From Alloascoidea africana (taxonomy: Eukaryota > Ascomycota > Alloascoideomycetes > Alloascoideales > Alloascoideaceae): DNA of 64,000 nucleotides. Below the pieces are notes generated by a model. It was not told where the DNA came from and did no database searches. It worked only from the letters and a program-made list of their open reading frames with translations. Made by a program: the position numbers and the translations under genes. Positions 30,801 to 40,822 of this stretch are shown here, piece by piece. Within the stretch, counting starts at the first letter, position 1. Each line of letters starts with the position of its first letter. The DNA is taken from assembly GCA_030581615.1 (NCBI GenBank), contig JAKTTT010000017.1:310001-374000 (forward strand), in the 5' to 3' direction.

Positions 30801-31477
30801 TGATTGATTCAGCACTGTTACGTCCGGGCCGATTAGACAAGTCTGTTATTTGTGATATGCCAGATTTTGAAGATCGATTGGATATTTTGAACGCAGTCAC
30901 GTCCAAGATGAGCATGGACGAGTCCGTAAACATGGCAGAAGTGGCTAAATCATGCGAAGGTTTTTCAGGTGCGGATCTACAAGCGTTGGCTTACAATGCG
31001 TATCTAGCAGCTGTTCATGATAAATTGGAACAGGATGAAAAAGAGGCAGCTTTGATCTCTTCAGGAGGCAAGGGCAAAGCTGATAAGGACGATAACCAAA
31101 TAGAGTTTTTCCAAGTTGATTTATCTTCCAAGTCAAATTCGGGAAATGCTACACAAACAGAACAACAGGCAGTTGCACAAATTCGGGAGAATGCCAAGGT
31201 TAGACGAAAGCTTGAATCACTGGTTGAAAGTCAAAGCAATTTGTCCAACAAGGCTTCATCAGGTTCTAACAATAATCAATCTTCTTCAAATAAGAATGAA
31301 GTTTTGATCAAATATAGCCATTTTCTAGGCTCTTTAAAGGATACGAAACCAAGTATCTCTTTGAAAGAGAAGCTAAAGTTGGAAAAAGTGTACGAACAGT
31401 TTGTTTCGGGACGAAGTGGAGACATGCCGAATGGTGAAGCCAGTGGCGATATTGGAGGAAGGTCCACGCTCATGTAA
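27892..31477 (+). CDS. PEX1: Peroxisomal AAA+ ATPase Pex1, three exons
   Basis: Pex1, with Pex6, forms the hexameric motor that extracts ubiquitinated Pex5 from the peroxisome membrane. Exons are 27892-27990, 28071-28256 and 28325-31477, about 1145 aa. Donors are GTGAGT and GTATAT; branches are TCTAAC and CTAACTAAC. The spliced N-terminus forms a Pex1 N-domain (VVLELSWQEGKG, then TIKIHANPVEAHTIHLEP). D1 has Walker A GPPGSGKS (about 526-533) and a degenerate Walker B FDDLD. D2 has GYPGCGKT (about 814-821), Walker B FFDEFDS (about 872-877), sensor AATSRPD and the Arg-finger region RPGRLDK. This asymmetry between D1 and D2 is normal for Pex1. The Ser/Asn-rich linker before the C-terminus is variable. 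Confidence 0.96.
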
Positions 31478-33825
31478 GAAAGATTCAGGCTCTAACACAA
31501 AAAGGATTTGGTGGGGGGAAGGGGAGTATCATGTCTGTTTTTGTTTCCTCTTGGGATGCATTTTTGGTCAAGTCGAGTAAAAACTTTGACTTTTTTTATT
31601 TTGAATCGTTTTCAACTTCCCTAGTTTTAAACAGTCATAGGCATTAATGTGGGTCAAAAATACAATTGGCATATAGTGATGTTTTTTTAAGAACCCAAGA
31701 TATCGGAAATCTAACATTTGTAAAAGAATTGTACATGTACATCATTTCCAAAAATGCCCAAAAACATTGAAGTGGGCCAGACAACGGTTTGTAGAAGTGA
31801 ACAGGAAAAGCCAGTTTTGGTAAATAATTGAACAAAAAGAAAAGATTCAATATGGGACAAACCAAGTATCGAATTAAGGTTCTCCTCTGACACATCTGAC
31901 ACAAGATGACGATTATTAGAGTTGTAAAGAGAGACAAACAGAACGAACGAAGGACGAAGAACGAAGCCTTATGAAAAACACCAACACAAAACACGAGTTT
32001 AGAGAATCTGAAAAAGGATTGAACAAATGATCTTTCTGAAACACAAGAAAATGGAAAGAAATGAATTAAGAAAGTGTAAAGATTGAGTTTTTAAAACGTT
32101 GCAGTATTGTGTTTTAATGACGGGTACTGACTGCTCAGCTGTATAGATGCCCAACAGATTAGGTACTGTTATAACACTGTGATCTACCGTTGTAATCTTA
32201 ATAATGGCCGCGCTAACTAAGTATTAACTCAACTAAAATCAAAAAGCACTATGTTAGTGTCCCCACACGCAGTTAATTGTGCAATAAATCATAAATTTAT
32301 AAATAGATGGATGGTATTGTTTCGCATAGTCATGCGGAAGGAGTTATTACTTTTTCTACTTGACACTGGTCGTTCCAAGTTAGTTCTACACTTATTGGTC
32401 AAGGCAAACACAAAAATTGCGTAGAAGCTTTCCGCAGGACCAGGGAAATTTTAGATCTGATATGCTGCTGCATCTCCGGGGGCGCGTTTTCTCTTTTTTT
32501 GTTTGTGACATGGCATTGGGAAACTAGCATTGGTTAATTCATCAGAATCACTCTGGTTAGGCGGTAACCGTTAGATGTTTTTGTGACTGTGGAAACCACA
32601 TGTCTCTCCGTTTTACCCAAATCGTTTTTTATTGTATAGACGTGCACGGCTCTTTGTTTGGCTTTTCTATTGCCATTGCTCTTAGATACGGTTTCAAAAG
32701 TCTGGAATCCTGGCTCCATTTGCGCACACGATGCTTAATTCCACATGAAGCTGGACACCACCTTTTGATGACGATCCTGCCTGCTTTCACAGAGAGCGAG
32801 GCCCGGAGTTTAGTGATTACGGGATCTATGGAGCCTGGTAATAAGCGGATCTACAGCTGGCCTGGCGGACTTATTCTAGCTCAGCTCTTTTTATATTTTT
32901 GTTTTTGTTGTTGTTTGGGAAGTAAGACGTTCCTGCATTTCTGCAAGGAGGTTCCAGCGCTAAACGCTAAAACTGGGCCTCGCCAACACGCTCGAGTCCT
33001 GGAGAACAGGAACACGCTAGCGGAGCCTGGAGCTGGAGAGCGCAACGGCCCGCTGGAGCGACAAGAGAGTCGCAGACCCAGCTCGCGGAGCCCCTGGCCG
33101 TGGACTGGCCGTGGACCAGAGACAGCGGCCAGATCAGAGCAGCTGCAGAGCTCTGGATCGGGCACACGGCCCTTGTCTGGAGGATGAAACACCGAAAGGT
33201 CATCCAGACGACAATGAGCTGCCTGCCCTGGCCGTCGGACCCGCTGCTCTTCGCGAGTAGGCCACTGGGCCTCACGAGCAGGCCATTGGGCCTCGCGAGC
33301 AGCGTTTCTGGCCAAACCGTGTGTTTGCACGGTGCTCACTTTGCGCCAGCACGGCCCGAGCGAGGAGCGAGAACAGGCCGGCCCCAGCACTGTTCCTCCG
33401 CCAGCCCTGGCAGACGACGCAGCCGGGCCCTCAGCCGGGCCCTCAGCCGGGCCTTTTTGCCCTCAGCCTGGCCTTTCGGTTGGCAGTTCTGGCAATTCTG
33501 GCAGCTCTGGGTTCTGGCAGCTCTGGAGCCGGCAGGTGTGCGGGAGAAGGCAGCATTCTCGCGTTTTGCACATTGCCTCTCCAAACCAAAACACCATCTC
33601 CTTCTGATTCACCACTTCCCTTCCTCTCACCTTCTCTCTTTCCCTCCAGGCCTGTGTGTCCTCTCCAGCCTCTCCATCTTCAGACCATCGCACCTAGGCC
33701 CTCCTCCGTCCACGGGCTCCCCGTCTGTCTGCTCAAAACTCCCCGTCCTGCCACAGCACACACCCTCCCGCGCCATCACTCGTTTCCCATACCCGTCTCC
33801 CTGAACACACAACATTTCAAAGGCC
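31478..33825. promoter_or_regulatory. Long RGA 5' flank with strong GC island
   Basis: This 2.3-kb region begins AT-rich (PEX1 3' UTR) and changes to strongly GC-rich from about 32900 to 33800. It carries tandem and interspersed short repeats rich in CAGC, GGCC and CTGGC. Long frames on both strands cover it; none has recognisable protein features. It may hold a long 5' UTR. Confidence 0.5.
33420..33453. repeat. 12-bp tandem repeat, about 3 copies
   Basis: The unit CAGCCGGGCCCT is repeated almost three times without interruption, inside the GC island upstream of the LIM-RhoGAP gene. Confidence 0.9.
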
Positions 33826-36800
33826 ATGTCCCATTCTCCTTCCAGGTCGTCCTCGCCCAACGAAGACGCCGACGATGGCCCTCTCACCTGCCGCAAGTGC
33901 GCTCTGGTATGTACTCTGCTCTTTTCTCTCCTCCCAAATTTTCACTCTCTCTGAGCCTCGGCGTGCTGGCCCTGCTGTGATGTGATGAGAAAACCCCTGG
34001 CCCTGGCCCTGGCCCTGGCTGTTCACATGCAGAGCTCCCTTCCCTATATGTACCCGAATCTTCTTCACCGAACCGTCTTGCTAACGTGCCTCATGACTAG
34101 CCCTTGGGAGAAGGTCGAGCCTACGAACTTGGTATGTGCCTTTTTTTAACGACATGTTTGAGGATCAATCACACTAACACTTTAGTTTTTTGGGCTTCTC
34201 GGCAGGCGGCTATAGATGGCATATCGAGTGCTTCTCCTGCTCCAAATGCAACCAGATTCTTAACGGAGATTCGAGTTTTTTAGTTCTTGGCGATGGTTCA
34301 CTGATCTGTGATGATTGCTCCTATAGATGTCTCGCCTGTAATAAGAAAATCGACGAACTGGCCATATTGACCGGCGAAAACGAGGCCTTTTGTCCCGATT
34401 GCTTCAAATGTAGAAGCTGCGGTTGTAAAATTAACGACCTGCGATATGTAAAGACCTCTAGAGGCCTCATATGTATGGATTGCCATGCAAAATTGCTGGC
34501 AAAGAAGAAACGTCACTTGGAAAGAAAAGCTGAACGCGAAAGACAACGGGAACGCGAGCGAGAACGAGAACGAGAACGAGAACGCGAACGAGAACGCCGG
34601 CTGCTCGAGCTGCAAATCTCCGAAGTTCCTTCCTCTAATCATAACCACCTGTCCAGGGGTACTGCCGCCAGTGCTACCCTCCAACAACAACAACAGCAGC
34701 AGCAGCAGCAGCAATTACTCCAACAACGTCACCACTCTGGCGGTGGAAGGAAAATATACGATAAAAGTTTACCTGAGCTTCCTCCCAAGCCAAAGACCCC
34801 CAATCTACAGTCCCAGACAAGCTCATACAACAAGAGATCGTCTTTTGTAGATCTGGAAATTCTCATATCAAACGCTACTCAGCCGAATCTGGCTCCCGAC
34901 ACATCTTCAAATCCAGCCTTTTTAATAAACTTTGATCAGGATCCGTTACCCACAGCCACGGAATCGCGTCTCAACACGCCAAATCCCGACCATCACCACT
35001 CAACAAACAGAAAGAAGCCTCTTAGTCCAGGCGGCGCTGAAAACCGAAAAATGGTGTTGGTTGAAGATGAACTGGGCAATGATCACAATACGGCTACTAA
35101 AACTGACAACATTGACATTACTGGCGACTTTTTGGCAGATTACGGAGACGGTGATGATGTGGAAAAGACATCTCCACTTTCTAAACGCCCAGAACCTCTC
35201 AAACTAGAGAGCGCTAATTCTGTATCGCAAAATCAACATGCGTCTAGAAAAGCTGGAGAGGATTCTGCGAAATCACACTCCAGTAAGCATGGTTACAACC
35301 CAGAAGGCGAAGGAAGCATAGTTACACAGGAGGTTGATGTAGACGCGGTGCTTCGATCCCCTTACCTCTCCAATTCCTCCCACACCAATACCAATAACAA
35401 TACTTCAATTGCTCCTGCATCTGCTCCTCTGGCCACAACAAGTACAAGGGCAAGAAACACTTCAGAGGTGCGTAGATCTTCTGTTTTCCAGGATGAAATT
35501 GGTGTCAAGGCCGAAACTCCGCGAAATTCCAGAAAGTTGTTTAGGAAGAGCACAGAGGTGGAATCAAAAACTTCCTATCACACGAGATCCGACTCGACAA
35601 ATTCATTGCAAACGCCAAGAACGCCTGTTATTTCTCAACAAACGATCAAAACTTCTTCCAAAAAACACGAAAGAAGTCACAGTGGCAGTCTAGGAAGTGC
35701 AGGAGAGTTGTACAATAGAATCTACTCCGGTTTGACGAATTCGCCTCGAAATTCAACGTCCTCGCAAATCAGTGGTGCTACACCACAGATATCAAATCCC
35801 ATTTTTCAATCAAGTAGTCTTAACATTGAGGCTGAAACCGATCAAACCTCTGATCTTGCGAAGCTGGTCAATGAATCATCAGGCGCTACCGGGACCAATC
35901 GATCGAGTCTAGATGACAAGAACAGAACCAGCCATGTTTCTTCCAGTTCAGATTCGTCTCAATTGCAGGATGAATTGAGCATTGCGAAGAAAAGAATCGC
36001 GGAACTTGAAGAAGAGAGAAGTAAAATTGGAGATTTAAAAATCTTGAAACAATCTTTACAAAGTGAAGTCAGTTTACTCGCTTCGAAAAAAGCTTCTTTG
36101 ATAAAGGATATCAAAACACTTGAACAAAAAAATCAACAGGCTATTGAAGAGGCCACAATTCTAAACACAAAGTATTCTCAACTTACAAATCTTCACAATT
36201 CTCTTGTGAAAGAGTTTGATGAAAAATATAAGAAATTGGAAAAAGAACATGAGCTTAGACTGGCTCTTGCGGGTCCCCCCAACCCAAAGACTCCTCTAAC
36301 TGGTTCAACTCTACAATTCCCTCAAAGTTTGAATGGACAACAACAGGATAAGGGATCATCACCACCTGTTCATTCTGTTACGAATTTGGAAGCCGATACG
36401 GCTATTCTAGAAGAGGATCCGGTGATTGCTTCATATGAAGTGGTTGATACTCGTCATGAAAGGAGTCATGGTAAACCAAGGTTTTGGAAACGACATGGAG
36501 CTGCTGTTGCAAAAGGATTCAACAAAGTGTTTACAAATGATAATGCTGGAAATGGGGTCAACATTGTTACCATTGGATCCAGTTATGACGATATCGGTTC
36601 TGGACCCCAACCCTCATTAACACGGTCAAATAGTACGGGAGGCACGAGGAAAAATGTCGGTAATGCAACTGGGAATAGCGTTGGTGTAAATCTGATTATG
36701 AATGGTGTTGCAAAGAATGGCCAACAGTTACAACCTCAACCACCAGAAAAGATCTTTGGTGCACTTCTTGTTGATCGAGCGAAACTTGAATCCAGACATA

Positions 36801-37381
36801 TTCCTTTATTAATCAGTAGATGTATTCAAGAAATTGAGGCCAAGGGTTTACAAAATGAAGGTTTGTATCGGAAATCCGGTGGCAAATCTCAAATCGAGAC
36901 ACTTGAAAATGCATTTATCAATGCTCCAATAAAAATTGGAGATCCAGATAGTGCAAAAGGTTTTGATGAACTTGATAAAATCATATCGGATACGGAAATT
37001 GATATGAATGCAATCACAAGCGTTTTGAAAAAATACCTTCGACAATTACCAGAGCCTCTTATTACAAACGATGCTTATGATTCCTACGTCAAGTTATGTA
37101 AAAAACACCAAGGTGATACAGATGCAAAAGTAAAAGAGATGAAGAGTTTGATACACTCATTACCCACACCACATTTTGAATCTTTACAACTTTTGATGGA
37201 ACATCTTTCGCGTGTAAAGAAGCACCAGGATGTAAACTTGATGAATTCTAGAAACCTCGCAGTTGTTTTTGCACCTTCTTTAGCCCGCGATTTGACAGGT
37301 GAAAGAGAAATTATGGATATGGGTGGTAGAAATGAAGCAACCCAGTTGTTAATTGATCAAGCAGAGGCAATTTTTAGTTGA
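33826..37381 (+). CDS. LIM-domain Rho-GAP (Rga1/Rga2 type), three exons
   Basis: This is a GTPase-activating protein for Cdc42/Rho proteins acting in polarity. Exons are 33826-33906, 34101-34131 and 34206-37381, about 1095 aa. The two introns (donors GTATGT; branches GCTAAC and ACTAAC) split the first LIM domain: CRKC lies in exon 1 and GYRWHIECFSCSKC in exon 3. A second LIM follows (CLACNKK to LICMDCH). Then come an (RE)n charged run, poly-Gln, a long Ser/Thr/Asn-rich linker, a coiled coil (about 623-723) and a C-terminal RhoGAP domain (about 886-1090) with the Arg finger in EGLYRKSGG. HTRSDS and HERSHS in the linker match the Cbk1 consensus. An AG nearer the second branch would abolish the LIM frame, so the AG at 34205 is chosen. 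Confidence 0.93.
33995..34018. repeat. (CCCTGG)4 hexamer repeat in intron 1 of the LIM-RhoGAP gene
   Basis: Four tandem CCCTGG units lie within the first intron, outside the splice signals. Confidence 0.9.
34533..34601 (+). repeat. Arg-Glu dipeptide-encoding repeat in the LIM-RhoGAP CDS
   Basis: A run of GAACGAGA/GCGAACG-like hexamers encodes alternating Arg and Glu directly after the second LIM domain; a poly-Gln tract follows at about 34681-34730. Such runs often vary in length between strains. Confidence 0.85.
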
Positions 37382-38090
37382 GACGAATAGACCCCGATAG
37401 CATCAACTTTTTTTAAAAATCTTTTTTCTTATATTCCAAATCGACATTGTGAGAGAGACATGGAGAAACTCTTTGTTTATTTCGAATACATTATAGTATG
37501 GAGATGGTTCTTTTTGTTTTTTTGTTTTGTTTTGTTTTGTTTTATTTCTCATTCTTATTCTTTTTCTTTATCTTGTGCTTCGTCTCGGTTGATAATTTTG
37601 TATCCTAAATACATCTCTTTATGTTATTTGTCAGGTTGTTTTGTTTTGAGCTGAGCCATTTTATTATTATATTATTATTACCTTTGCTATCTTTTTGTTT
37701 TCTTGATCTCACTTTATTTTATTTTTCTTTTCTTTTGCATTTCAATGTGCTGCTTTAGTTACTAATCCTAATCAAGATGTCATTTAAGTATCACGATTTT
37801 CCTTTCTTCTTGTTCTGAACATAAATACATCCAAAGTATACCTAGGGCCCGAATTTTCCAAAAGCATTTTATACCATTGACATTTATTTTGATTGTTTGA
37901 TGTCCATCACCTAGAATGTAAACACCTGGATTTCTTATATAATTGTTCTTTTGGGGGCACGATTTCAAGGACCTATTCTTATATTCAATAGAAACATTCA
38001 GATTGCTAAAAAAATTACTGATAAAAAAAACCAAGCCGTGAAATATGGTATACTATACAGGAGGAAGCATCTCAGTAAAATGTATATCCT
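37382..38090. other. Convergent 3' intergenic region, LIM-RhoGAP to SLC1
   Basis: T-rich sequence with TTTTG and TTATTA runs, consistent with 3' UTRs. The 84-codon minus frame at 37780-38034 starts at TTG and has no recognisable feature. Confidence 0.6.
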
Positions 38091-39045
38091 CTAGTTTTTC
38101 AAACTCTTAATGCATCTAATCATATCGTCTCTTGTCTTTGTAGACAATTCATTCACATCGGCAGGCGATTTTCCTCTTGTTTCAACCGGATTCAATACCT
38201 CAACGAGGATTTCTCCAGGTTCAAACGTATGTGTTTTAAAACTGAAAATATGTGAATAGTTGCAAGATACATAAGGAACAATAGGAAGTTCGGATTCAAC
38301 AGCTAGATGAAACGCGCCTTTTTTAAAAGGGAGAAGATCTGGTTTAGAAGAATATGAGCGTGTTCCTTCTGGAAATATAAAAACGCTTTGTCGTTTCAAT
38401 ACCATCTTCTCACATGCGGTATCAAATGAAGAAACAGCGTTTGCCCGATCCTTACGATCGATAAAAATTGAACCACTGAGATTCACTAACAAGAGAAAAC
38501 GTTGTGGTTAGCTCCATCTTTTTTCCAATTTTAACCAGCTATACTCACTGAACCAGCCCAATATTGGATAATACTTGAGTGCTTTCTTTGCAGTTACACT
38601 ACAGTATCTGGGGAAAGTAGCGCCCAATATAATTATGTCCAATTCCGTCTGATGATTCGAGATGAAAACGGCAGGACGTATTGATAATAATTCTCCATGT
38701 TTGATTCTAACAGTTATTCCCAAAACCCAACGTACAAGCGTATAGAAAAACCGTGCTGTTGCCCATTGTGAAAGTCCTCTTTTACCAATTAAAGCCAGAA
38801 ATGTAGATGAAACGACTCCTAATTTGCCCCACATAAACCGTTAAAATCTCACTACTACAAATAAAAAACAAACAAAAATAATCCCATGATTTGAAAAGAT
38901 GCATACCAAATACACCACCGACCACTATTAATCCAACGTAGACCAATAATCGCGTATAAAACTTGGCCTTCTTGCCCAGATACCCCACAAAAGCTGCTGC
39001 TAAAAGTGCTGGGGGAGCAGCCTTGGCGATACTTATCCGGCCCAT
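38091..39045 (-). CDS. SLC1: 1-acyl-glycerol-3-phosphate acyltransferase (Slc1), three exons
   Basis: This enzyme acylates lysophosphatidate to phosphatidate, a step of phospholipid and triacylglycerol synthesis in the ER and lipid droplets. Exons are 39045-38907, 38818-38549 and 38485-38091 (267 aa). Donors are GTATGC and GTGAGT; the second branch is GCTAAC, and the first is a weaker TTTAAC. Splicing restores the family order: an N-terminal membrane segment (LLVYVGLIVVGGVFGVV), ALIGKRGLSQWATARFFY, the NHQTELD (Hx4D) catalytic motif, KKALKYYPILGWF joined to MNLSGSIFIDR, and FPEGTRS. The protein lacks the longer C-terminal tail of S. cerevisiae Slc1 (303 aa). It is divergent from LSM6 across about 245 bp. 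Confidence 0.94.
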
Positions 39046-39291
39046 CTCTAATTAACCAACAGATACACCAGTATCAAAATCAAAACCAAACCTCAGGAAC
39101 AGAAAAGCAAGAACACCGCTTTAGAAAATGAAGGAATTGTGATTAACAGTTTCAGAATCCACAGTCTCTTTCTATTACACACACATCCTCAATCAAGGAT
39201 TACCCTGCCATAACGCGAAACATTGAATTTGGAGAAAACCATAAAGAGAAAACTGGAAATTAACAAACACTGTTTTGGCCATAAAACCACA

Positions 39292-39680
39292 ATGGCAGAC
39301 GAGAAACAACAGCAATCTGCTGATCCATCTGTTTTTCTTGCTGAGATTACAGGTTCTCGAGTGATAGTCAAGTTACATTCCGGATTGGAATATCAAGGTA
39401 TGCCAATACAACATGTTACCTTATCGTGACAAATATTAACATTTCGCATACAAGGTGAACTACAATCAATTGATGGATACATGAATATTGTTCTCGAAGG
39501 CACGGAAGAATACGTTGATGGAGATCTAAAGAAAAAGTACGGAGATGTTTTTATAAGAGGAAACAATGGTATGGCTTTTTTTTTTCTCTGTTGTTATGCT
39601 CATATCAGATTTTGAGATTGGATTGCTAACGATAAAAACATGGCACTTTCTGTATAGTACTATATATATCAGCAATATAA
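39292..39680 (+). CDS. LSM6: Sm-like protein Lsm6, three exons
   Basis: Lsm6 belongs to the Lsm1-7 (mRNA decay) and Lsm2-8 (U6 snRNA) rings. Exons are 39292-39397, 39455-39568 and 39658-39680, total 80 aa. The introns are 57 and 89 nt with donors GTATGC and GTATGG; branches are ATTAAC and GCTAAC. Sm1 is seen in FLAEITGSRVIVKLHSGLEY and GELQSIDGYMN; Sm2 is DVFIRGNN joined to VLYISAI. The last exon is only 23 nt. An in-frame ATG at 39223 exists, but Lsm6 family members start close to MADEK. The order and length agree with yeast Lsm6 (86 aa). Confidence 0.93.
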
Positions 39681-39963
39681 AGAGCTAGCTAATGAACTGT
39701 TTCTTTGATTTGAATTCTCGAGAAACGCCTGTGTAGAACAGAATAGATATTTCCATCGTTTCTCATTTTGCCTTCTCATTTTGGCGGCAAGCAAGAGCCT
39801 GTCTAGGTTGGATCCCCCCAGTGCACATACCTCCCTCCACACTTATGCCACATATACCGCAACCGCAACGGCACGAAAAGAACAGGATCCCGTTGGAGCA
39901 GGTTTTTGACCACTCAGGATAAATCTGAAAGTTGGCTTCTGGAAACTATCCACCAAAAAAAAC

Positions 39964-40551
39964 ATGTCTTTCATTGTCAGACGTCAGCTTTCGACTCTAA
40001 TCCCACCAAAGATTGCCTCTCCGGCTGTATGTAAATTCCATTGGCATTTTGGGTTTCCTTCGGTGCTTGGTTTTGTGTTTCTCCCGGTTTTTGGATCCCA
40101 AGCTTGATTCTGAGAGGGCCAATCACCGAGCTCCCGTTACAGTGTCAACTTTTCACAACATGGGAACCGAATTGAGAAGAAAACAATACAAAACAATACT
40201 AATGATTTTGTTGCTTGTTTATTATATAGAATCTGAGCTCGGCCCCAAATGCCAAGAGAATGACCAATGTCGTCTCTTTCTACAAGGCTTTACCTCGTGG
40301 AAATGCGTCCGCAATCAAGCCGACCAATTTTATCGAACGTTACAAAGAGCGATTCTACAATGATGATAATGCAAGTGGAAAGCCATTGCTCCATTTAGCT
40401 GGATTCATTCTGGTTAGTGGGTACACCTATGCCTACTTCTTCCACCGTATGTTTAAAGGCTGATTGATTCAGATTTCAAGTCATCAAATTGATTAATAAC
40501 TAATTTTTTTGTCTCTATATTCTAGTGCGTCATCATAAGGGGGAACACTAA
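39964..40551 (+). CDS. ATP17: ATP synthase subunit f (Atp17), three exons
   Basis: Subunit f of the mitochondrial F1Fo-ATP synthase membrane sector, important for dimer assembly. Exons are 39964-40026, 40230-40446 and 40526-40551, giving 101 aa, equal to yeast Atp17. Spliced protein: LSTLIPPKIASPA joined to NLSSAPNAKRM, then VVSFYKALPRG, DNASGKPL, one membrane segment, and a C-terminus FFH joined to LRHHKGEH that parallels yeast HLRHHKG. Introns are 203 and 79 nt with donors GTATGT and branches TACTAAT and AACTAAT. Without the last splice the frame ends in RMFKG, which breaks similarity. Confidence 0.95.
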
Positions 40552-40822
40552 ATTTGGCTAGGTCCGATTGTTAAACGGCATATCAATTTTCAATTCAAAA
40601 ATTGTTATAGTGGAACAAATATAGACCAGTTGAATAAAAAGGAAAGCTTTACAATAAAATGCTCATAAAAAATGGCTTTTGTATAAAAACGATTCACCCA
40701 GTTCTTATCGATTTCAAAATCAAAGAAATGTTATTAATTGTAAAAGCCCGACAAAAAAAAAATACTGGATACTGAAAATCAAAACCTACTAGTACACATT
40801 TCATAAATCCAAAAGCCGATTT

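Noticed and set aside
32600-33980. Several long overlapping frames on both strands
   Set aside because: The GC-rich, repetitive sequence lacks stops in many frames; no domain, and the LIM-RhoGAP first exon lies inside one of them in a different frame.
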